Assembly (NCBI GenBank): GCA_038231495.1
Contig: JBBRLG010000362.1
Coordinates: forward strand, 1 to 7,850
DNA length: 7,850 nucleotides
DNA from: JBBRLG01 sp038231495
GTDB lineage: Bacteria; Planctomycetota; Planctomycetia; Gemmatales; Gemmataceae
Direction of reading: 5' to 3'
The notes under the pieces are model-generated. The model was given only the letters and a program-made list of their open reading frames with translations. It was not told where the DNA came from and made no database searches. The first letter of the stretch is position 1, and each line of letters starts with the position of its first letter. Position numbers and translations under genes: made by a program. Shown here in pieces: positions 1 to 6,796 of this stretch.

Positions 1-46
1 GCTTTCTTTCTTTGGGGGTTAGCAGACCGCGCTAAAGAAAGAAAGC
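1..46. repeat. 13-bp inverted repeat at the left edge of the window
   Basis: GCTTTCTTTCTTT at 1-13 is the exact reverse complement of AAAGAAAGAAAGC at 34-46, with 20 bases between. A nested pair TTAGC (19-23) and GCTAA (31-35) lies inside. The right arm overlaps the T-tract and hairpin of the terminator at 34-62. The repeat touches the window edge, so it may continue beyond it. Confidence 0.8.
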
Positions 47-62
47 GGCGTCGAGCCGCCGC
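34..62 (-). terminator. Rho-independent terminator after the enolase-superfamily gene
   Basis: On the minus strand a 6-bp GC stem, GCGGCG / CGCCGC with loop GCTCGA, is followed directly by TTTCTTTCTTT. It lies about 60 bases past the stop codon of the last gene and would end the minus-strand operon. The U-rich tract is interrupted by C residues, so efficiency is uncertain. Confidence 0.75.
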
Positions 63-123
63 ACTCCAAAGGGAAAACACCCCCCTTGTCCCGCGCTCCG
101 ACCAAACGGAAACACTGCCGCCG

Positions 124-1242
124 CTAAACTTTTCCAGCACCCACCACAACCCCAAGCCCCGGCGTTTCCGGTACAAACAAGCGGTCAGCTTCGTAACGCA
201 GGGGCGTAGCCGATAGTGGTTTCTCAAAATAAAGCGGCCCGATGAGGTCGCCGGGAAAGCGCTCACAACACAGATTGCCCGTCGCGACGGTGACGTGCGC
301 CATCGCCGCCGTGGCCACCTCGCGTTCCAAATTGCTGCCGATGGTGCAGGGAATGCCCGCCGCCTCGGCCATCTTGGCAATGGTTTGCGTGGCGCGGATG
401 CCGCCGTGTTTGCCCGGATACAGGCTGAAAACGTCGGCCGCTTCGGCGCGGATTACCGCCAGCGCGTCCTGCGGCGTGAAAACGCTTTCGTCCGCCATGA
501 TCGGAATGCCGGAGCGCCGCCGCACCTGGGCCATCGCGCCGTGAGCGCCGCGCGTCGTCGGTTGCTCGAACAACGCCACGTCCAATTTTTCAAACCGACT
601 CGCCGCCCAGACCGCCTCCTCCACCGTGTAACCGCCGTTGGCATCGACCGACAAGAACACTTTCGGCCCGATGGCTTCGCGCACGGCTTTGAGCCGCTCC
701 ACGTCCGCGGCCGCGTGGCCGTCGCGGCCCACTTTGACCTTGATCGCCGTCCAGCCGCGCTCGACCATGCGCCGCGCTCGCTCCGCCGCGAGTTTCGGTT
801 CGACCGCGCCGACAACGAACTTCAACCGAATGCCTTTCGCGGCGTCGGCCGACCGGTCGCGACCGCCGAGCAGTTTGTAGAGGGGGACGCCCAGGATTTG
901 CGCTTGGAGGTCGAGCAGGGCAGCTTCGAGCGCGGCTTTGGCGAAGCTGTTACCAAACGCAGCCCGATTGAGCCGGCGTTCGATCCACTCGATGTCAAAC
1001 GGGTCGGCCCCCGCCACGAGCGGAGCAAGCACGTCGCGGATCAGCGCGATCGCGCCGGTTTGGGTTTCGCCGCTCCACACGCTCGTGACGCTGGCCTCGC
1101 CCAGTCCGAGCCGGCCGTCCTCGTCGCCGACCCGCAGCAGGACGTACTGGCCGACCGTGTGTTCGCCGAGGGAACTGACGATCGCGAGTTCGCGGCGGAT
1201 GTGGCCGTCGATGGGTTCTGCCGCGACAACGGTGATGGGCAT
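124..1242 (-). CDS. Mandelate racemase / muconate lactonizing enzyme family protein (enolase superfamily)
   Basis: A 372-aa soluble enzyme of the muconate-lactonizing subgroup of the enolase superfamily. These enzymes abstract the proton alpha to a carboxylate, assisted by Mg2+. The N-terminal capping domain covers about residues 1-125 and the (beta/alpha)8 barrel follows. The full catalytic set is visible: K168-V-K170 (KxK at strand 2), metal ligands D200 (SVDAN), E226 (FEQP) and D251 (MADES), and the opposite general base K278 (YPGKHGG). Length is normal for the family, so the protein should be active. The substrate cannot be read from sequence: cycloisomerase, o-succinylbenzoate synthase, epimerase and acid-sugar dehydratase activities are hard to tell apart here. 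The start is the ATG 29 bp after the upstream isomerase gene, with no strong ribosome binding site. It is the last gene of the run, followed by a terminator. Confidence 0.9.
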   Translation of the reverse strand: MPITVVAAEPIDGHIRRELAIVSSLGEHTVGQYVLLRVGDEDGRLGLGEASVTSVWSGETQTGAIALIRDVLAPLVAGADPFDIEWIERRLNRAAFGNSFAKAALEAALLDLQAQILGVPLYKLLGGRDRSADAAKGIRLKFVVGAVEPKLAAERARRMVERGWTAIKVKVGRDGHAAADVERLKAVREAIGPKVFLSVDANGGYTVEEAVWAASRFEKLDVALFEQPTTRGAHGAMAQVRRRSGIPIMADESVFTPQDALAVIRAEAADVFSLYPGKHGGIRATQTIAKMAEAAGIPCTIGSNLEREVATAAMAHVTVATGNLCCERFPGDLIGPLYFEKPLSATPLRYEADRLFVPETPGLGVVVGAGKV

Positions 1243-1271
1243 GATGCGTCTCGTCCGCGGGAATTGACCGC

Positions 1272-2108
1272 TTACTGGTACTTGCCGCCGGCCCGTTCGA
1301 GGATGACTTTGATGGCCAGAACCGCTTTGGGAAACAACTCCGGCCCGGTGAAGCCGCCCGTCGGCCCGCCGCCGAGGAGGTGCGGTTCCAGCGTGGCGAA
1401 GCCGTCATATTTCCGCGCGACGGCATCCGTAATCACGGCGGCCCAGCGGCCTTGCCCCGAACCGGCCAGGCAACCGTGTACCTCCCCCGCGATCCAGTCT
1501 TTGATGTGGAAGTGCGCCGTCACGTCTTTCGTGGTCTCCCAACCCTTGAGAGCATCGTAACCGCAAAAGACGTAGTTGGCCGCGTCATAAACGTTGCGGA
1601 GCGCCGGACTCGACACCTGCTTAAAAATGCGCTGCACCCGTTCGGGCGAGTCGCCGTAAATGCGGTGTTCGTTCTCGTGCAGCAGCCGCACGCCCGCCTT
1701 CTCGGCAAGCCGCACTTTCGCCGCGAGGCGGTCGAACACGGCTTGCTCGTGCGCCGCCTCGGCCTGGTTCCAATCCGTTCCCTCCGGCGGGTAGTAACTG
1801 AAGACCCGGATGTTCGGCGTGTCGAACACCTTGCACAATTCGATCGCCCGCGCAAACCGCTTCAGGTGCGGCTCGAACGGCTCGTCGATGCGCACCTTGC
1901 CGATCGGCGACCCAATGGCACTGAGCCGAAAACCGTGCTTTTGCAGCAACGATTTGAATTCAGCAATTTGGAGATCGCTTAAATCCAGTACGTTGGTCTT
2001 GAGGATGGAGCGGAACTCGATGTGGCGGACGCCGCACAGGGTGAGGACGGCGATTTGCTCTTGCGGGTCCGGCGAAATCTCGTCGGCAAAGGCGCTCAGC
2101 GTGAACAT
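1272..2108 (-). CDS. Sugar phosphate isomerase/epimerase family protein (xylose-isomerase-like TIM barrel)
   Basis: A 278-aa protein of the xylose-isomerase-like TIM-barrel superfamily (AP endonuclease family 2 fold). The four divalent-metal ligands typical of the family are placed in order: E145 (LLHENE), D175 (NVYDAAN), H201 (HFHIKD) and E241 (LEPHL). The start MFTLSAFADEIS is a common opening for this family, where the FADEIS segment forms the first barrel strand. Length is normal and no signal peptide is seen, so it is probably cytoplasmic. The substrate is unknown: members include inosose dehydratases, hydroxypyruvate isomerases, sugar epimerases and many uncharacterised proteins. A weak AAGAGA element lies 6 bases before the ATG. 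It sits 27 bp after the adenosyltransferase gene and 29 bp before the enolase-superfamily gene. Co-transcription, and possibly a shared sugar pathway with the latter, is an inference. Confidence 0.88.
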   Translation of the reverse strand: MFTLSAFADEISPDPQEQIAVLTLCGVRHIEFRSILKTNVLDLSDLQIAEFKSLLQKHGFRLSAIGSPIGKVRIDEPFEPHLKRFARAIELCKVFDTPNIRVFSYYPPEGTDWNQAEAAHEQAVFDRLAAKVRLAEKAGVRLLHENEHRIYGDSPERVQRIFKQVSSPALRNVYDAANYVFCGYDALKGWETTKDVTAHFHIKDWIAGEVHGCLAGSGQGRWAAVITDAVARKYDGFATLEPHLLGGGPTGGFTGPELFPKAVLAIKVILERAGGKYQ

Positions 2109-2135
2109 GCGGTATCTCTTGGTGCCGTGCGTTAT

Positions 2136-2720
2136 TCAGGGCTGCGGGTTCGATTGGCTCTTGCCCGGTTGCCACAACACGTCGTCCTGACCGTTATTGT
2201 TGTAGACACGGCCCAGCACAAAGAGGAGGTCCGAAAGCCGGTTCAGGTAAATCACGACTTCCGGGTTGACGGGTTCGAGTTGCGTCAGGGCCACCACGTC
2301 GCGCTCGGCCCGGCGGCAGACGGTTCGGGCCAAATGACACCAAGCCGCGGCGGCCTGGCCTCCCGGCAGGATGAAACTCCGCAGCGGTGCCAGCCCGGCG
2401 TTCAGGCGGTCGATGGCATTTTCCAGGCGCTGCGATTGTGCCGGCGTGACGCGCAGACGCGAACCGGCCGCTTCGTCAACTGCGGGAGGGACGCACAAGT
2501 CCGCGCCGACATCGAACAGGTCGTTCTGGATGCCGCGCAGTAATTCGGATTCGGGAAGTGCGGAATGTTGGGAGACGAGCAGACCCAGCACGGCGTTGAG
2601 TTCATCGACGCCGCCGTAGGCCGTGACGCGTGGGTGGTTTTTCGGAACGCGGCTGCCGTCGCCGAGGCCGGTGTCCCCCTGGTCGCCGGTTTTGGTGTAA
2701 ATCCGAGAGAGATAAACCAT
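2136..2720 (-). CDS. Cob(I)alamin adenosyltransferase, PduO type
   Basis: A 194-aa ATP:cob(I)alamin adenosyltransferase. It transfers the 5'-deoxyadenosyl group of ATP to Co(I) cobalamin, giving adenosylcobalamin. PduO-family marks are clear: the N-terminal ATP-binding segment YTKTGDQGDTGLGDG (residues 8-22), the VDELN motif (38-42), SFILPGG with an aromatic residue (F116) near the cobalamin site, the RRAER helix (136-140) with R131 before it, and YLNRLSDLLFVLGR (158-171). It is unrelated to the CobA/BtuR type. Length matches the family (about 180-200 aa); the C-terminal tail after residue 180 is polar. The ATG start is 28 bp after the small upstream ORF and has no clear ribosome binding site, consistent with translational coupling. 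The adenosylcobalamin-dependent reductase nrdJ lies just upstream, so supply of its cofactor is the obvious local role. Symbols such as cobO, pduO or mmaB are used for this family; I do not assign one. Confidence 0.95.
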   Translation of the reverse strand: MVYLSRIYTKTGDQGDTGLGDGSRVPKNHPRVTAYGGVDELNAVLGLLVSQHSALPESELLRGIQNDLFDVGADLCVPPAVDEAAGSRLRVTPAQSQRLENAIDRLNAGLAPLRSFILPGGQAAAAWCHLARTVCRRAERDVVALTQLEPVNPEVVIYLNRLSDLLFVLGRVYNNNGQDDVLWQPGKSQSNPQP

Positions 2721-2748
2721 CGCGACGTACTCGGGGGAAGGGGGCCGT

Positions 2749-2994
2749 CTAACACTCGCGGATTTTGCGGAGGGCGGCGCGGACGCGCTGCTTGGCCAGG
2801 CGGGTAAGGCGTTCGCGTCGGTGTTGTTGACGTTTCAGGCGTTGAACCGCGGCGAGGAACCGCGACGTATCCAACTCGCCATAGACCACGGCGAGGTCTC
2901 CTTTCGGGTGCGACAACGGGAAGGCACACGAGAGGTCGGCGCGGGCAGCCCGTGCCGCATCGTGCAATACTATCTTATGCGGTCGCCGCACCAC
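2749..2994 (-). CDS. Small basic protein of unknown family, start uncertain
   Basis: An 81-aa reading frame from a GTG at 2994; I do not recognise the family. The C-terminal third is strongly basic and probably helical: about 13 of the last 30 residues are Arg or Lys (RLKRQQHRRERLTRLAKQ...). Nucleic-acid or RNA contact is therefore possible but unproven. Codons from about residue 15 onward have GC-rich third positions like the neighbours, which supports real coding. The first 14 codons do not. A TTGACA promoter-like element overlaps the GTG, so the start may be downstream. One option is the TTG at codon 10. Another is the GTG at 2889 (codon 36), which has AAAGGAG eight bases before it and would give 46 aa. 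It lies 103 bp after nrdJ and 28 bp before the adenosyltransferase gene. Confidence 0.5.
   Translation of the reverse strand: MVRRPHKIVLHDAARAARADLSCAFPLSHPKGDLAVVYGELDTSRFLAAVQRLKRQQHRRERLTRLAKQRVRAALRKIREC
2898..2904 (-). promoter_or_regulatory. Possible ribosome binding site inside the small ORF
   Basis: AAAGGAG on the minus strand, eight bases before an in-frame GTG at 2887-2889. This is one of the best Shine-Dalgarno matches in the window and would favour a 46-aa product. Against it, the codons upstream already show coding-like third-position bias. Confidence 0.35.
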
Positions 2995-3002
2995 GCTGTC
3001 AA
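2974..3002 (-). promoter_or_regulatory. Candidate sigma70-type promoter for the small-ORF/adenosyltransferase operon
   Basis: On the minus strand a perfect TTGACA (2997-3002) is followed after 17 bases by CATAAG (2974-2979). TAAGAT at 19 bases is an alternative -10. It lies after the two hairpins that follow nrdJ and could give the 2749-2994 ORF and the downstream genes their own transcript. It overlaps the annotated GTG start of that ORF, so both cannot be right as drawn. Confidence 0.4.
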
Positions 3003-3010
3003 GCAGCGCG

Positions 3011-3027
3011 TCCGCATTTTGTGCGGA
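3011..3027 (-). other. Short stem-loop between nrdJ and the small ORF
   Basis: TCCGCA (3011-3016) pairs with TGCGGA (3022-3027) around a 5-base loop. On the minus strand it is not followed by a T-run, so a classical intrinsic terminator is unlikely. Confidence 0.5.
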
Positions 3028-3031
3028 TTAC

Positions 3032-3085
3032 CCGACCGGCTCCGAGCGCACACGCCGGAAAAGTGTGCGGCCGGGGCCAGGTCGG
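3032..3085 (-). other. Long imperfect hairpin just after nrdJ
   Basis: A 54-base near-continuous stem-loop begins 12 bases past the nrdJ stop codon. Outer arms are CCGACC (3032-3037) with GGTCGG (3080-3085), then GGC with GCC. The inner stem is CGCACAC (3047-3053) with GTGTGCG (3063-3069) around a 9-base loop. About 20 pairs form in total, with small bulges. No U-tract follows on the minus strand, so it may be a 3'-end stabilising or processing structure, or a Rho-linked end, rather than a simple terminator. Confidence 0.6.
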
Positions 3086-3097
3086 TTTACCGGCGCG

Positions 3098-6000
3098 TCA
3101 GCTGCAACCCGAAGTTGCGCCGCACGTGTCACACTTGGCACAAGCGCCACTGCGCACCAGCGTCAGTTGGCCGCACTCGCTGCACGGGTCGCCCTCATAA
3201 CCTTTCAGCCGCGCCAGGCGGGTTTTTTCGTCCTGCGTCTGCGGCATGGTCGCGGTGCGCGAGCCGGTTTTGTGCCCGTTGCCGTTGCCGTGGGCATGGC
3301 CGTTGCCGGGCAGGGGATGCAGATGGTCGCTCCGCGGCGCGGCGAACGGCTTCGGTGCGACCGGGGTTGCAACCATGTGCTCCGCTACCGTCTCCTCCGA
3401 CACGAACTCCGGCTCGGCCGGGTCGCGGTGCAAGGCGTCGCCGCGCAGGTCCTCCGGCTCGACCTGGGCCAGCTCGTACCGACCCAGGTAGGTGATGGCC
3501 AACTCGCGGAAGATGTAGTCGATGATCGACGTGGACATCTTGATGTGCGGGTTGCCTTGCACCATGCCGTTCGGCTCGAAGCGCGTGAACTGGAAGGCGT
3601 CCACGAACTCTTCGAGCGGTACGCCGTGCTGCAAGCCGAGCGAGATGGCGATGGCGAAGCAGTTCGTCATGCTGCGGAAGGCGGCCCCCTCCTTGTGCAT
3701 GTCGAGGAAGATTTCGCCGAGCGTGCCGTCCTCGTACTCGCCGGTGCGCAGGTAAATCTTGTGGTTGCCGATGCGGGCCTTTTGCGTGTAGCCCGCCCGC
3801 CGGTCGGGCAGCCGACGGCGGTGGGCGATGTAACGGTAGACGATCTTTTCCGCCAGCCGCACCGGCTCCGCCTTCGGCTCCTCCTTGGCTTCCAGGGCGG
3901 CGAGGTCCAGTTCGGGCGTGTCGCTGATGGTGTTGAGCGGTTGGCTCAACTTGGAGCCGTCGCGATAGAGGGCGTTGGCCTTGAGCATCAACTGCCAGCT
4001 GAGCCAATACGCCTTTTTCACGTCCTCGACGGTAGCATGGTGCGGCATGTTGATCGTCTTGCTAATCGCACCGCTCACGAAGGGCTGCGCCGCCGCCATC
4101 ATGCGGATGTGCGCCTCGGTCGAGAGGTAGCGCTTGCCGAACTTGCCGCACTTGTTCGCGCAATCGAAGACCGGCAAGTGTTCCGCCTTCAAGTGCGGTG
4201 CCCCCTCAATCGTCATGAGGCCGCAGACGTAGGCGTTGGCTGCGTCCACCTGTTCTTTCTTGAAACCGAGGGCGGCGAGGAGGTCGAAGCCCGGTGCGTC
4301 GAGTTGCTCCGCCGTAAGCCCCAGTCGGTTGATGCACACGTCGTCGCCGACGCTCCAGCGGTTGAAGGCGAACGGCAACTCAAACACGCCGGGTAGTTGC
4401 GACTCGAGCGCTTGCAACACATCGTCGGGAAAACCCTTGGCGCGCAGGCTGGCAAAGTTAATGTGCGGACAACCGTGTAATGTCCCGGACCCGCGGCAGT
4501 GGCGAGCGATGTCTTCGATCTGCTTGGGCGTGTAGCCCAACCGCGTCAAGGCAGGCGGGATTGAGGCGTTGATGATCTTGAAATAACCGCCGCCGGCCAG
4601 CTTCTTGAACTTCACCAGCGCGAAATCGGGTTCGACGCCGGTGGTATCGCAGTCCATTACAAGACCTATAGTACCCGTAGGAGCAATACATGTTACCTGG
4701 GCATTCCTATACCCATATTTGCGACCTAGTTCCAACATCCGATCCGATTCGGCGCGCGCTGCTTCGAGAAGGTATTTGGGAATATACCGCTCGTCGATTC
4801 CAACGGGGCGAATGGTGAGACCTTCATACTCTTCCTTCGGCGCGTCGTACGCCGCGCGGCGGTGGTTGCGCACGACCCGCAACATCGCTTCGGAATTGGT
4901 CGCGTAGCGCGGGAACGGCCCGACCTCGGAAGCCATTTCCGAGGAGGTGGAGTAGGAAACCGCGTGCATCAGTGAGGACACGGCCGCGCACCAGTTTCGC
5001 CCTTCGGTAGAGTCGTAGGGAATGCCCTGCACCATCAGCAGCGATCCCATGTTGGCGTAGCCGAGGCCGAGGGTGCGGTAGTCGTAAGACTTTTGGGCGA
5101 CCGGAATGCTTGGGAACTGCGCCATGTAGACCGAGATTTCGAGGATCAAGGTCCACAGCCGCGTCGCATGGTTAAAGGAATCGACCTCAAAGCGCTCCGA
5201 ATCGGCGTTATAGAATTTCAACAGGTTGAGGGAAGCCAGATTGCACGCCGTGTCGTCGAGGAACAAATATTCGCTGCACGGGTTCGACGCATTAATCCGA
5301 CCGTCAGCCGGACACGTGTGCCACTCGTTAATGGTGGTGTCGAATTGCAAACCGGGATCGGCGCACGCCCACGCGGCGTAACTGATCTCGTCCCAGAGCT
5401 GCCTGGCCGGCAAACTTTTGAAGGGTTTCGGGCTTCGGCCTTCTTTTGCCGCCTTCTCCTTCTCGGTACGCCAGAACAATTGCCAGGGAGCATCCTTGTC
5501 AACAGCAGCCATGAAGTCGTTGGTGACGCGCACCGAGTTGTTACTGTTCTGTCCCGAGACGGTGAAATACGCCTTGGAATTCCAATCGGTGTTATATTCC
5601 TCGAATTTCAACGCGGTGAAACCTTGTTTGGCCAGTTGCAGGACGCGCTCGATATAGTTTTCGGGCACGGTCGCCGTCCGCGCGTCGCGGATGGCCTGAC
5701 GCAAGTCCAGGTTCTTCGCAGGATCGAGGCGTTCGCCGGCGTTCGGCCACCGGTGCGCCGCCTTCAAGAGCGCGTTCAAATGCCGGTTCAACAGGCGCGA
5801 ACCCGTCACAATGGACGCGACCTTGTCCTCTTCGATCACCTTCCAGTTGATGAATTCCTCAATGTCGGGATGGTCGAGATCCAACACCACCATCTTGGCC
5901 GCGCGACGTGTTGTCCCGCCGGATTTTATTGCGCCGGCCGCTCGGTCGCCGATCTTTAAGAAGCTCATCAACCCACTGGATTTGCCGCCTCCCGAAAGCG

Positions 6001-6709
6001 GCTCGCCTTCGCCGCGCAGGGCGGAAAAATTGGTTCCCGTTCCCGAACCGTACTTAAAGATGCGCGCCTCGCGCACCCATAAATCCATAATGCCGCCGTC
6101 GTTAACAAGGTCGTCTTTTATGGATTGGATAAAGCAAGCGTGTGGCGAAGGTTGCTCGTACGCCGACGTGGAGCGCACCATCTGGCCAGTCGCCGGATCG
6201 ACGCGGTAATGCCCTTGCGCGGGGCCGTCGATGCCGTATGCCCAGTGCAAGCCCGTGTTGAACCACTGCGGCGAATTCGGCGCGGCCATTTGGGCGGCCA
6301 GCATGTGGCACACCTCGTCGTGGAACGCCTGGGCGTCGGCTTCCGACGAGAAATAGCCGCCCTTCCAGCCCCAGTACGTCCAGCAGCCCGCCAGTCGGCG
6401 GAACACTTGCCGGGCGTCCGTCTCGTGACCCAGCCGCGTTTCGCCGTCGGCAGGCACCGCCCGTTGCAGCCAGTCCGGCACGCTCGTTTCCGTTACTTTT
6501 TCAAAGCGCGCGGGCACGCCGGCCCGCCGAAAATACTTCTGGGCGAGGATATCCACGGCGACCTGCGACCAGGCCTCCGGCGCCAGGAGGTCTTTCATCT
6601 CGAAAACGACCGTCCCGTCCGGATTGACGATGCGCGAGGTCCGGCTTACGAACGTAAAAGCGCCGAAGGGATCCCGACCGGCAGTCGTGTAGCGTCGCGT
6701 GATTTGCAT
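3098..6709 (-). CDS. nrdJ: Adenosylcobalamin-dependent (class II) ribonucleoside-diphosphate reductase
   Basis: A 1203-aa vitamin B12-dependent ribonucleotide reductase. It converts ribonucleotides to deoxyribonucleotides, using adenosylcobalamin to generate the active-site thiyl radical, and works with or without oxygen. The N-terminus WSQVAVDILAQKYFRRAGVP (47-66, partial) matches the long NrdJ type, with no ATP cone. The reductase barrel has GSGTGTNFSALRG (221-233), the half-disulfide cysteine C192, radical cysteine C478 within N476-P-C-S-E480, partner C489 exactly 11 residues on, and the PTGTIG loop at 677-682. Residues about 300-390 are the extra segment of long NrdJs before QNSNNSVRVTNDF. 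A TSCPD-like domain covers about 972-1078. A Gly/Asn/His-rich linker (about 1128-1150) then leads to the cysteine-rich tail (C1176, C1179, C1190, C1193, C1196, C1202) that re-reduces the active site. The ATG at 6709 fits the conserved N-terminus; no strong ribosome binding site precedes it. Codon use shifts abruptly at residues 661-685. Confidence 0.98.
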   Translation of the reverse strand: MQITRRYTTAGRDPFGAFTFVSRTSRIVNPDGTVVFEMKDLLAPEAWSQVAVDILAQKYFRRAGVPARFEKVTETSVPDWLQRAVPADGETRLGHETDARQVFRRLAGCWTYWGWKGGYFSSEADAQAFHDEVCHMLAAQMAAPNSPQWFNTGLHWAYGIDGPAQGHYRVDPATGQMVRSTSAYEQPSPHACFIQSIKDDLVNDGGIMDLWVREARIFKYGSGTGTNFSALRGEGEPLSGGGKSSGLMSFLKIGDRAAGAIKSGGTTRRAAKMVVLDLDHPDIEEFINWKVIEEDKVASIVTGSRLLNRHLNALLKAAHRWPNAGERLDPAKNLDLRQAIRDARTATVPENYIERVLQLAKQGFTALKFEEYNTDWNSKAYFTVSGQNSNNSVRVTNDFMAAVDKDAPWQLFWRTEKEKAAKEGRSPKPFKSLPARQLWDEISYAAWACADPGLQFDTTINEWHTCPADGRINASNPCSEYLFLDDTACNLASLNLLKFYNADSERFEVDSFNHATRLWTLILEISVYMAQFPSIPVAQKSYDYRTLGLGYANMGSLLMVQGIPYDSTEGRNWCAAVSSLMHAVSYSTSSEMASEVGPFPRYATNSEAMLRVVRNHRRAAYDAPKEEYEGLTIRPVGIDERYIPKYLLEAARAESDRMLELGRKYGYRNAQVTCIAPTGTIGLVMDCDTTGVEPDFALVKFKKLAGGGYFKIINASIPPALTRLGYTPKQIEDIARHCRGSGTLHGCPHINFASLRAKGFPDDVLQALESQLPGVFELPFAFNRWSVGDDVCINRLGLTAEQLDAPGFDLLAALGFKKEQVDAANAYVCGLMTIEGAPHLKAEHLPVFDCANKCGKFGKRYLSTEAHIRMMAAAQPFVSGAISKTINMPHHATVEDVKKAYWLSWQLMLKANALYRDGSKLSQPLNTISDTPELDLAALEAKEEPKAEPVRLAEKIVYRYIAHRRRLPDRRAGYTQKARIGNHKIYLRTGEYEDGTLGEIFLDMHKEGAAFRSMTNCFAIAISLGLQHGVPLEEFVDAFQFTRFEPNGMVQGNPHIKMSTSIIDYIFRELAITYLGRYELAQVEPEDLRGDALHRDPAEPEFVSEETVAEHMVATPVAPKPFAAPRSDHLHPLPGNGHAHGNGNGHKTGSRTATMPQTQDEKTRLARLKGYEGDPCSECGQLTLVRSGACAKCDTCGATSGCS

Positions 6710-6739
6710 GGGTGTCTTTTCTGGCTCAAGGAAGCGATA

Positions 6740-6784
6740 GCCGGCCGGGCAACGCGCGGGGCTGAGGGCCGCAGTGCGGCCGGC
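6740..6784 (-). other. GC-rich stem-loop in the nrdJ leader
   Basis: GCCGGCC (6740-6746) can pair with GGCCGGC (6778-6784). Alternatively GGCCGC (6767-6772) pairs with GCGGCC (6776-6781) around a 3-base loop. The two folds exclude each other because they share bases. No T-run follows on the minus strand. It lies between the candidate promoter and the nrdJ start, so it would be in the 5' untranslated RNA. Confidence 0.45.
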
Positions 6785-6796
6785 TTCGGGACTAAA

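Noticed and set aside
66..115. Imperfect direct repeat CCAAAGGGAAAACAC (66-80) and CCAAACGGAAACAC (102-115)
   Set aside because: Short and imperfect, with no further copies or associated feature; probably chance.
295..1560. 421-aa open frame on the plus strand
   Set aside because: It is antisense to the enolase-superfamily and isomerase genes, which have complete family motifs. Long antisense frames are expected opposite GC-rich genes and the translation is not family-like.
3065..4396. 443-aa open frame on the plus strand
   Set aside because: It lies opposite the conserved C-terminal half of nrdJ and has the Arg/Val-rich composition typical of a codon-bias shadow.
5093..5959. 288-aa open frame on the plus strand
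   Set aside because: It is antisense to the nrdJ core; no recognisable domain or ribosome binding site.
3098..6709. Intein or intron inside nrdJ
   Set aside because: Such elements are common in these genes, but the reading frame is continuous. Its extra segment (residues about 300-390) matches the known long-type NrdJ, with no intein splice or endonuclease motifs.
6710..6727. B12-box-like string GAGCCAGAAAAGACACCC just before the nrdJ ATG
   Set aside because: It needs inserted bases to fit the consensus. The leader from the candidate promoter is only about 80 bases, too short for a cobalamin riboswitch, and no core motifs are present.
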